Shown here one piece after another: positions 1 through 7,730 of a DNA stretch of 14,210 bases. The translations under genes and the position numbers were made by a program. The stretch is from the NCBI GenBank assembly GCA_949283985.1, contig CASDUM010000122.1, positions 1-14,210 of the forward strand. Reading direction: 5' to 3'. Position 1 is the first letter of the stretch; each line of letters starts with the position of its first letter. A model generated the notes under the pieces. The model was not told the origin of the DNA, did not search any database, and worked only from the letters and a program-made list of their open reading frames with translations. The DNA comes from an uncultured Mycoplasmataceae bacterium. GTDB taxonomy: Bacteria > Bacillota_I > Bacilli_A > Mycoplasmatales > Mycoplasmoidaceae.

Positions 1-82
1 CTTGAACTGTTTTAAAATTTTCTTGTTTTGCTCAACCATGAAAATTAGTCCCAATATATCTAACTACACAAAAATATCTCAT
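1..82 (-). CDS. truA: tRNA pseudouridine synthase A, N-terminal part (cut by window edge)
   Basis: TruA converts uridines 38-40 in the tRNA anticodon arm to pseudouridine in the cytoplasm. Only the first 27 residues lie in the window. They start MRYFCVVRYIGTNFHGW and end in KTVQ, matching the family's N-terminal pattern of an aromatic/basic strand, Y-x-G-T-x-F-x-G-W, and the helix start T-V-Q. The Trp is encoded by TGA. The ATG at 80-82 is the only start consistent with the family N-terminus. It lies 6 nt after the ecfT stop and in the same frame, with AGG at 88-90 as a weak ribosome site. Its place directly after ecfT is the usual mollicute order, so it is probably co-transcribed with the ECF genes. 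The catalytic Asp lies outside the window. Confidence 0.9.
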
Positions 83-88
83 ACCAAC

Positions 89-1237
89 CTAGTTCAACAT
101 TTGAATACAATCATAAACTCATGTTTCTGTAAGAATAGTTTTTCCATTTATTACTGATAAAACTATTGTCATACCCAGTAGAAAACTTACAAAAGCAAGC
201 AGTAATCAATCTATAAATTTAATTGAAAAGACTCTATATCTTGTTCTTTCTTTTTCTGGGTTATATCCTCTTGCTTCCATTGCATTTGATAATTCTTCAG
301 CTTTTCTAAATGAAATTGAAAACAATGGAACAACAAGGGAAACCAAAGATTTTATTTTATCATTAAATTTACCATTTTTAAAATCTATACCTCTTGATGC
401 TTGTGCTCTTAAAACTCTTGTTGATTCATCTAATAGTGAAGGAATAAATCTAATTGAAAGAGCAATTATCATTGCCATTTGATTAACAGGTAATCTTAAA
501 AATTTTAAAGGATATAATATATCTTCAAGTGCTGAAGTTAATTCAATTGAAGATGTTGTAGATGTTAATAATATCACGCATATAATTGTTAATAGCACTT
601 TCATTGAAACATAAATCATATAAGTAATTGCATATGATGAAAGTGATCATGTATTTTTAGTAAAGACATAAAAATAATAAGTATCACTATCAACATTTTG
701 ATATTCAATTCTCGTATTATTTTTAGAAAATACATCATTAATCGAATTTAATGTTGAGTTATTATTAATTCCATTAACTATGTAAAAACCTTGACTTGAT
801 CCACTAACATTTAATCCTAGTATATTTTCAAAAATAGAATTAGCATTTGTAACTGGATTAGAACCTCATAAAGTCCCTTGAACAAATTTTATCCCATTTA
901 TAGTTGTGCAATACTTGCTACTTTCTCAATCCTGATGTGCAATAAATCCTTTAGATCCTAAATCAAATACTAATCCGGGTGATTTGTATGTTATTCAATT
1001 TATCAGTAGCAATATTGCGGCCATAATCAATATAGATACAAAAATTTTTAATAACCTTTTAATAGGCAATTTAGCCATGAAGTAAGCAATTAATAATATT
1101 CCAAGTAAAAAAAATTGATAAATAAATCCATATGGTAAAAAAATAATAACAATGAATAAAATTACCATAATGAACTTCAAAGAGGGATTCATTCTATGAA
1201 GGAAGGAATTTTTATAAATATATCCATCTTGATTCAT
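89..1237 (-). CDS. ecfT: Energy-coupling factor transporter membrane subunit EcfT
   Basis: EcfT is the membrane scaffold that joins the two EcfA ATPases to a substrate-binding S component in ECF importers of vitamins and metals. The protein is 382 residues with two TGA-Trp breaks repaired by code 4 (at 995 and 206), plus others in the insert. Residues about 20-80 form hydrophobic helices. Residues about 82-205 are a polar Asn/Ser/Thr-rich insert. Helices resume at about 207-230. The two coupling-helix motifs are present as SRG (residues 281-283) and ARG within MEARGYNP (322-324). A last hydrophobic segment spans about 345-362. The ATG at 1235-1237 lies 2 nt after the ecfA2 stop, with AAAGGAG at 1243-1249 as a strong ribosome site. 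No S component is encoded nearby, so the substrate cannot be told. The insert makes it longer than typical Firmicute EcfT (about 265 residues). Confidence 0.93.
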
Positions 1238-1239
1238 GT

Positions 1240-2331
1240 TTATCTCCTTTTTTTATTTATTAATATTTTATTAATTTCGCTTGCTAATTCTTCACATGTC
1301 TTTGGTTTTTTATCTCAAAGTATTGAGAATTTTTTATTTTGTTCTTCTAATTTAATTATTGTATCAATTACTTTTGGTGGAGTAATCTTTGTCTTAGTAT
1401 ATATTTCATTATTTTTAAATATTTCATATGGTGTTCCATGAGTTAGGACTTTACCATTTTCCATAACAATAACATTATCTGCAATTTCTAGCACTTCATC
1501 CATTGAATGTGTGATAACAAAAATTGTTTTTCCTTTGTTTTTTTCAGATTTTATTATTTCCATCATTTCAGATATACCATCTGGATCTAATCCAGCTGTT
1601 GGTTCATCAAATACCAATATTTTTGGATTAATTGCAAGTATTCCAGCAATTGCAACTCTTCTTTTTTGTCCACCAGATAATCCAAATGGTGATTTTTTTA
1701 AGAATGATTCATCCATTCCCATTCTTTCTAAATTTTCTTTTGCAATAGATTTAAGAATTTCATTTTTGCTTATAGCTTTATATTTTACTTTGATCTTCTT
1801 ATTGTTTAAAAAACAAATTGCTTCATCTTTTTTAAACTTAATTTTTTTTATATTGCTATCCAATTCATCCAATGAATTAATTAAATTGTTTATTTCATAT
1901 TTTGATTTATTTGAAAGCAATAATTTTAAAACATTTTTTTTATTTAACTTAAGGTATAAATCATTTTGAATTTTTAGAGATTTTGGTCCAAAATATATAT
2001 CTTTTTCAATTGTATCTTTAAATAATTGATACTCTGGGTATTGAAACACTAAACTTATTTTTTTTCTTAACTCTTTAATATTTTTTATTTTCCTTTTTTT
2101 CTCTTCAATTTTAAAATCATCAATATTTATATTACCTTTCTTTGACTTTAATAAACCATTAAAATGTAATACAAGTGTCGACTTTCCAGAACCTGAATTT
2201 CCAATAATAAAATGAATTTTATTTTTTTCGAATTGATATGAAAAGTTATTTATTGCTACAACTTCATTTTCAGTTTTTGGATCAAATATACAAGTTAAAT
2301 TATCGACTGTTACTATTTTATTATTTGACAT
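1240..2331 (-). CDS. ecfA2: Energy-coupling factor transporter ATPase EcfA2
   Basis: This is the second ATPase of the ECF transporter. It pairs with EcfA1 on the cytoplasmic face of EcfT and drives uptake by ATP hydrolysis. It has 363 residues. Walker A is GNSGSGKS (44-51), the Q-loop is VFQYPEYQLF with Q97 (the QYPEYQLF form is typical of EcfA2), the signature is LSGGQ (218-222), Walker B is ILVFDE (238-243) and the switch His is H275. Residues about 120-195 are a Lys/Asn/Leu-rich insert between the Q-loop and the signature that ordinary EcfA2 (about 290 residues) lacks. The last 25 residues follow a TGA Trp codon at 1315-1317. The start at 2329-2331 overlaps the ecfA1 end by 19 nt. AGGAG at 2346-2350 sits rather far upstream, which leaves the start slightly uncertain. 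Confidence 0.93.
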
Positions 2332-3140
2332 ATGGAATTTATTAACTCCTTTTGATTTAATGTTTCTTTTATTTTTTTATTTTTATTAGATATTAATTTG
2401 GATAGTTTCATAGTAAAAGGAATATCTAAATGAATATCATGTAATAATTCATCATTTTTAAATATTTCATGAGGAGTTCCGACTTTAACTATTTCTCCTT
2501 TGTTCATGACTATTACTTTTGTAGCATTAATTACTTCTTCCATATCATGAGTGATTGAAATAATAGTTTTATTATGTATTTTTTGTAAATTAATAATCAT
2601 TTCCTTTAATTCAATTTTACCTTTTGGGTCTAACATTGATGTTGATTCATCAAAAATCATGATATCTGGATTAATAGCTAATACAGATGCAATTGCAACT
2701 CTTTGTTTCTGCCCTCCTGACAATCTTTGTGATTCTTGTTTAATTAAATTTTCTGATTCAACTTTTCTTGCTGCTTCATAGATAATATCTTTCATTTTTT
2801 CTCTTGGGACATTTCTGTTTTCTAAACCAAATGCAATATCATCTTCAGCTGTAATTCCTATAAATTGACTATCTGGATTTTGAAAAATTACTCCAACATT
2901 ATTTCTGAGATGATCAACATTAGATTTTGTTAAAACTTCTCCAAATAATTTAATAGTTCCTCTACTTGGTTTCAATAAACCCATTAAAATTTTTGAAAGA
3001 GTAGATTTACCTGAACCATTATGTCCAATAATACAAACATATTCATTTTCATAAATTTTTAATGAGACATCTTTGAGAACATCAACTTTTCCGTCATAAC
3101 TAAAAGTTACGTTTGAAACATCAATAACTTCTTTTTTCAT
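2313..3140 (-). CDS. ecfA1: Energy-coupling factor transporter ATPase EcfA1
   Basis: This is the first ATPase of the ECF module and the first gene of the ecfA1-ecfA2-ecfT-truA run. It has 275 residues, the usual family length. Walker A is GHNGSGKS (39-46), the Q-loop is IFQNPDSQFIG with Q87 (the QNPD-Q form marks EcfA1), the signature is LSGGQ (140-144) in LSGGQKQRVAIA, Walker B is IMIFDE (160-165) and the switch His is H198 in SITHDM. After Walker B the common DEAT/DEPT reads DEST, a mild variant that keeps the catalytic Glu. The start at 3138-3140 matches the family N-terminus. The ribosome site is weak (TAGGT near 3147-3151). Paired -10-like boxes lie upstream at 3155-3169. Confidence 0.95.
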   Translation of the reverse strand: MKKEVIDVSNVTFSYDGKVDVLKDVSLKIYENEYVCIIGHNGSGKSTLSKILMGLLKPSRGTIKLFGEVLTKSNVDHLRNNVGVIFQNPDSQFIGITAEDDIAFGLENRNVPREKMKDIIYEAARKVESENLIKQESQRLSGGQKQRVAIASVLAINPDIMIFDESTSMLDPKGKIELKEMIINLQKIHNKTIISITHDMEEVINATKVIVMNKGEIVKVGTPHEIFKNDELLHDIHLDIPFTMKLSKLISNKNKKIKETLNQKELINSICQIIK

Positions 3141-3154
3141 AAGCGACCTACCAT

Positions 3155-3169
3155 ATTATATAAATTATA
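3155..3169 (-). promoter_or_regulatory. Candidate -10 boxes for the ecf operon
   Basis: On the minus strand two exact TATAAT hexamers occur 9 bp apart (plus-strand ATTATA at 3155-3160 and 3164-3169), 15-29 nt ahead of the ecfA1 start. No convincing -35 hexamer is visible. In DNA this A+T-rich, TATAAT occurs often by chance, so the call rests mainly on position in the divergent intergenic region. Confidence 0.4.
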
Positions 3170-3217
3170 TAATTTAAACATATTATTTATTTAAAATAAG
3201 CAATAATACAAAATTTA

Positions 3218-3226
3218 TGATATTAT
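3218..3226 (+). promoter_or_regulatory. Candidate extended -10 promoter of the nusA operon
   Basis: TG-A-TATTAT fits an extended -10 element (TGn followed by a -10 hexamer with one mismatch). It would start transcription at about 3233, 50 nt ahead of the nusA start and just before the hairpin at 3238-3263. It lies in a 17-nt sequence (3214-3230) that is repeated exactly upstream of feoA. No good -35 is visible. Confidence 0.45.
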
Positions 3227-3237
3227 AAATATACAAT

Positions 3238-3263
3238 AAAAGTAAGCAGTGATGCTTACTTTT
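3238..3263 (+). promoter_or_regulatory. Hairpin in the nusA 5' leader
   Basis: AAAAGTAAGC (3238-3247), loop AGTGAT and GCTTACTTTT (3254-3263) form a perfect 10-bp stem with a six-base loop. It lies 11 nt ahead of the AAGGAG ribosome site (3274-3279) of nusA. If transcription starts at the -10 at 3221-3226, the hairpin would sit almost at the 5' end of the mRNA. It could be a 5' stabiliser, an attenuator or a NusA autoregulatory site. It is a weak intrinsic terminator candidate because the stem has few G-C pairs and the T run after it is short. Confidence 0.5.
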
Positions 3264-3284
3264 GATTATTTATAAGGAGTAAAA

Positions 3285-4823
3285 ATGAAAACAAAAGAAA
3301 TATTTCAATTAATTGATGAGCTTTCTCAAATTAAAAAAATCGACAAAGAAATTATTAAGGAAAACTTAGCATTTGCGCTTGAAAAGGCATATCTAAAAGA
3401 ATTTCCAGAAGCAAATTTAAAAATTGAAATTGATTTAGAAAAAGAAAAAATTAAAATGTGAGAAGAAAAGCTTGTGATTGATGATTCGAATGAATCTGAT
3501 ATGGATGATGATAGGGAAATTACATTATCTGATGCATTAAAATATTCTTCATCTGCGAAAATTGGTTCAGAAGTAAAAATTCCAATTGAAATTGATTCAT
3601 TAGATAGAAGAGTAGCTGTTCATGTTCAACAAGTATTTTCTCAAAAAATTTCTGAACAATCTAACACAGTTATTTATAAAAATTGACATGATAAAATTGG
3701 AACTAATATAAGAGCAAAAGTTGAAAATAACTCTCAGAGATACATTGAAGTAGAATTAGGTGATACCAAAGGCGCGTTATTGAAACAATACCAAATTCCA
3801 GGAGAACAAATTAAAATTGGTGGATCATATACGTTCTATATTAAAGATGTGAAGGAACAAACAAAAGGATGACCTATTATTCTTTCTAGAAATGATGTTA
3901 ATTTAGTAAAGAATTTATTGATTGAATTTATACCTGAAATTAAAGATGGAACTATCGAAATAAAAGGTATAGCAAGAGTTCCTGGTTTCAAAACAAAGAT
4001 AGCTGTAAAATCTAATGTTGAAGGTGTTGATCCAATTGGTACTTGTGTTGGTCCGAATGGAAGTAGAGTTAAAGAAATTATTAAACTTATCGGTGGCGAA
4101 TTTGTTGATATTATATTATGAGATGAGGATCCAAAACAATTTTTAGTTAATGCATGTGCTCCAGAATCATTAATTGGAGTAGAAATTACTGATGACGAAG
4201 AATCTAGCGATGGTTTACATAAGTATGTTACATTAGTTGTCGATGATAAATCGTTAGCAAAAGTTATAGGCAAAAATGGAATGAATATAAAGTTAATTTC
4301 CAAATTAACTAATTGATCTATTGATGTGGTTGAAGAATCTATCGCTATTGAAGATAAAATTAATTACGAACTAGTTGGACATTTAGTTCCGATTAAACCA
4401 TCTGCTAAAAAAGAGTTTTTCAATGTTTCTTTATCTAAACCAAAAAATAATAACAATAATAAACAAAGAAATGTAGTTAAAATAGATGATGATGAAGAAT
4501 TTGTATACATGCCAACAAATCATAATACTTTTGAAATTAATGATGAAGACATTGAATCCTTAATTAACTTTACATCAGCACCAAAAAAAGAAAAAGAAAT
4601 AGACATTAATTTAGATCTTGAAGAAATATACGAAAAAGATAAGAAAAATTTAACTGGGCCAAAACATAAAAAAGCAAAAAATAAATCTAAATCTGATGTT
4701 GATTCAGATGTAAATAATTTATTTGAAGAATTTGGTGACATTACAGAGAATTTCTTATCTGAAAATGAAAATGATGACTTAGAAGATGTTGGATCTGATA
4801 ATCTCGAATTGGATGAAGAATAA
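3285..4823 (+). CDS. nusA: Transcription termination/antitermination factor NusA
   Basis: NusA binds RNA polymerase and nascent RNA and controls pausing, termination and antitermination. The protein has 512 residues; TGA codons at 3459, 3684, 3870, 4119 and 4314 are read as Trp. The RNAP-binding N-terminal domain covers about 1-130. An S1 domain (about 135-205) includes the PGEQ-x-x-x-G turn and ends in ILSRND. KH1 carries DPIGTCVGPNGSR (249-261). KH2 carries VIGKNG (327-332). After about residue 365 comes a roughly 145-residue Asn/Lys-rich, then strongly acidic tail absent from the 371-residue Bacillus protein. Translation starts at the ATG 3285-3287, 5 nt after AAGGAGT (3274-3280). The rimP gene that often precedes nusA is not here, so nusA heads this operon, and ylxR does not follow it. 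Confidence 0.96.
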
Positions 4824-4845
4824 AAAATATGTTTGGGAGTAAACC

Positions 4846-6678
4846 ATGAAAAAAACTAAAAGTAACAAAAAAGATAATAGAGTAGTTAGAAAAGAAATTA
4901 ATCTTAAGGATGAAATAAAAAAAGTTGACTCTGGTATAAATGAACAAGGTGTGTTTATTTTTACTTCTTTAATGACTCCTACAACATTTTCTCAAAAATT
5001 AAATAAATCACTTCAAGAGGTTATAAAATATTTTTTTATGAAGGGTATTGTTATTAATGTAAATACTCTTTTAACAAAAGAACAAATGGGTGAATATTGT
5101 TTAGAATGTGGATATGATTTCAAATGAGAAGATCAAGTTAATGAAGATAATTTTATCGAATCTATATCTGAAAAATTAGAAAAAGATAATCACCATAAAA
5201 GACCTCCGATTATCACTATAATGGGTCATGTTGATCATGGTAAAACAACATTGCTTGATTATATTAGAAAATCAAAAGTTGCAGATAAAGAAGTTGGAGG
5301 TATCACCCAAAAAATTGGTGCATATATGATTGAGCACAAAAATGAAAAAATTACATTTATTGATACTCCAGGTCACGAAGCATTTACGCAAATGAGAATG
5401 CATGGTGCAAATGTTACTGATATCGTTGTAATTGTTGTTGCCGCAGATGATGGTGTTATGCCACAAACTAAAGAAGCTATTGATCATGCGAAATCTGCTG
5501 ATATTCCAATAGTAGTGTTTGTTAATAAAATGGATAAACCTGAAGCAAATCCAAAAAAAGTTATATCTCAATTATCTGAATATGATTTAGTAGCAGAAGA
5601 ATGAGGGGGAAACACAGTATTTGTAAAAGGTTCAGCATTTACAGGTGAAGGCGTAGATAACTTATTGGAATCATTACTTTTAATAGCAGAAATGCAAGAA
5701 TTAAAAGCAAATAATGATAGTGTAGCTACAGGGAATGTTATAGAAATGTATGTTGATAAAGGCCTTGGACCTGTAGCAAACATATTAATTAAAAATGGTA
5801 CCTTATATAAAGGCGATTTTATTATTGCTGGTGATCAATATGGTAAAATTAGAAGAATTGTTAATGATTTAAATCAAGAAATAGATGTAGCCTATCCTTC
5901 TTGACCTGTTTCAATTAGTGGATTAACAGGTGTTGTTAATGCAGGTGATAAATTTATTGTTACTAATGATGAAAAAATTGCTAAAGATTTAATCGAAAAA
6001 AGAAGAGCAAATAAAAAAGTTTCATCATTAAAAGAAAGTAATTCCCATCTAACAGAAAAAGATGGTTTAAAAGTTTTAAATTTAATTATTAAAGTTGATT
6101 TAGATGGTACTGCAAGAGCAATAGAAAATGTATTAGATAAAATTGAAGTTGAAGGTACAAAAATAAATATTGCAAGAATTGCGATTGGTGATGTTACTGA
6201 AACAGATATAACTTTAGCAAAAGTTACAAATGGTTATATCTTTGCATTTAACACTCAAGTTTCTGCAAACATTAAATCTTTTGCTAAATCTAATGATGTG
6301 ATAATAAAAACTCATAATATTATTTATCATCTACAAGAAGAAGTTGAAGATTTACTTAAAGGAACCTTAGATCCAGTATATGAAGAAAAGATTATAGGAG
6401 AAGCTGAAGTTAGACAAATCTGAAAACATTCAGATATTGGAACTATTGCAGGATGTAGAGTTGTTGATGGTGAAATAAAAAGAAATGCATATGCAAGAGT
6501 TATAAGAAACAAAGAAGTAATTCTTGAAAGAGGTAAATTAACATCATTAAAACATAATAAAGATTCTGTTAATGTTATTGAAAATGGCAAAGAGTGCGGT
6601 TTAACAATAGAAAAATTTAATGATTTTAATGAAGGTGATATTATAACTATTTTTGAAATAGTTAAAAAGGAAATTTAA
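4846..6678 (+). CDS. infB: Translation initiation factor IF-2
   Basis: IF-2 is the GTPase that brings initiator tRNA to the 30S subunit and promotes subunit joining. It has 610 residues, with TGA-Trp at 5125, 5602, 5902 and 6421. The N-terminal region is short (about 120 residues, Lys-rich then a small IF2-N-like fold), as is common in mollicutes. The GTPase motifs are G1 GHVDHGKT (127-134), switch GGITQ (151-155), G3 DTPGH (173-177), G4 NKMD (227-230) and a G5-type GSA. Beta-barrel domains II to IV follow, ending in ECGLTIEKFNDFNEGD, the family's usual C-terminus. The start ATG has GGGAGT (4835-4840) ahead of it. The stop TAA shares one base with the rbfA ATG (TAATG), which suggests coupled translation. 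Confidence 0.97.
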
Positions 6679-7049
6679 TGAACAATTCAAATAGAATTAG
6701 AGTTCAAAGATATGAATCAAGAATGAAAGAATGTTTAAATGATTTTATATATTTTGAAGCATATGATGAAAAAATTAAAAATGCTACAATCACTTATACA
6801 AGATTGTCTGGAGATATGTCTATTTTAAAAGTTTATGTTGATTGTTTAGATAGAGAGAGAATTGACAGTCTTGTAAAATACTTGAATGAAAGAAAAGGTA
6901 TTTTTAGAACAACGATTGCACATAATTTTGATTTGAGAAGAGTTCCTGAAATTATTTTTAAAAAAGATGAAACTATAGATAGACATAATGAAATAGAGGA
7001 TATTTTATTAGAATTAGATTTAGATTCAAAAGGAGGTTCAAATGAGTAA
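6678..7049 (+). CDS. rbfA: 30S ribosome-binding factor RbfA
   Basis: RbfA helps mature the 5' end of 16S rRNA on the 30S subunit. It has 123 residues, the normal length. The N-terminus with Arg-rich helix (RIRVQRYESRMKECL), the strand SILKVYVDC, and the C-terminal LRRVPEIIFKKDETI are family signatures around the KH-like fold. Its start overlaps the infB stop by one base and its own end overlaps the next gene by 8 nt, with that gene's AGGAGG inside the rbfA tail (7031-7036). The order infB-rbfA is nearly universal in bacteria. Confidence 0.95.
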   Translation: MNNSNRIRVQRYESRMKECLNDFIYFEAYDEKIKNATITYTRLSGDMSILKVYVDCLDRERIDSLVKYLNERKGIFRTTIAHNFDLRRVPEIIFKKDETIDRHNEIEDILLELDLDSKGGSNE

Positions 7050-7695
7050 TCACGATGAAAATAATAATAATGTTTCTACAATCACAGATGTGGAACTAAA
7101 TTCTGAATCATCTACTCAAGTTAGTAATGATAACGTTGTAGTAAATAACGATGGATCTAATGAATTATTTTTTGAAAAATTTAACAATACTAAGAAAGAT
7201 TATAAAAGACAACAATTAGAAAAAGTTAAAAAAGAAATCAATAAACGTAATAAAACTCTTTCTTTTGATAGAAGATTAGAAGACAATAGATTCTTAACAA
7301 AAGTTTACATAATGATTGGTATAGTTATTTTCTTTGTACTTTCTATTTCAATAACTGTGTTTACAATTAACATCATGTTCTATAATGGTGATGTTGATAA
7401 TTACTTAAACAATAATACATGATATGGAATAGCAAACGCAATAAATAAATGATATCTAGACATGAATAGAGCAGTAGTTATAATGTCAGGAATTGCATTT
7501 TCATTAATTCCATTACCATTTCTGTTTTTATTAACAACATGGTTTGTTGGTATGAATCAAATTTTTAGATCATGAAAATTTATACTAACTGTTTTTATAT
7601 TTATTGGTTTAGCTTCATTATTAGTTATAATAACTATTCCAATGTTTAGTATTATTTATGATAATCATACAAATTTAAATTTCGTTTCATTATAA
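7042..7695 (+). CDS. Uncharacterised membrane protein, three predicted helices
   Basis: I do not recognise a named family. The protein has 217 residues with TGA-Trp at 7420, 7450 and 7573. Residues 1-45 are polar, Asn/Ser/acid-rich and probably disordered. Residues 48-75 are strongly basic and perhaps helical (KKDYKRQQLEKVKKEINKR). Three hydrophobic segments follow at about 88-112, 144-168 and 177-203. No signal peptide or catalytic motif is visible. AGGAGG at 7031-7036 is the strongest ribosome site in the window, and the start overlaps rbfA by 8 nt, so it is expressed with nusA-infB-rbfA. From memory, the pneumoniae-group mycoplasmas also carry an uncharacterised membrane protein right after rbfA; orthology is inferred only from position. 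Confidence 0.85.
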
Positions 7696-7700
7696 AAAAT

Positions 7701-7730
7701 AAAACATGTCATTAAATGACATGTTTTTTT
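7701..7730. terminator. Bidirectional intrinsic terminator between the nusA and feo-rnj operons
   Basis: AAAACATGTCATT (7701-7713) and AATGACATGTTTT (7715-7727) are exact inverted copies around a single A. They give a stem of about 11-12 bp with a tight loop, then T7 at 7724-7730. On the other strand the A-rich run at 7694-7704 becomes a T-tract. It therefore can end both the plus-strand nusA operon and the convergent rnj transcript. The rnj stop codon lies at its edge (7729-7731). Confidence 0.85.

Noticed and set aside
89..1237. Apparent multiple frameshifts or fragments in ecfT, feoB, nusA and infB
   Set aside because: All breaks are TGA codons at places where Trp fits the family; reading code 4 gives single continuous frames. 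I checked feoB (9393-11624) and ecfT codon by codon and saw no TAA or TAG.
1511..1969. 152-codon plus-strand open frame opposite ecfA2
   Set aside because: It is the complement of conserved ABC ATPase motifs and has no independent support.
3238..3263. Intrinsic terminator reading of the nusA leader hairpin
   Set aside because: The stem has few G-C pairs, the T run after it is only four bases, and no gene on the plus strand ends just before it.
3836..4303. 155-codon minus-strand open frame inside nusA
   Set aside because: It lies opposite the S1/KH region of NusA, and its low-complexity Ser/Thr/Pro content is what the reverse of that sequence would give.
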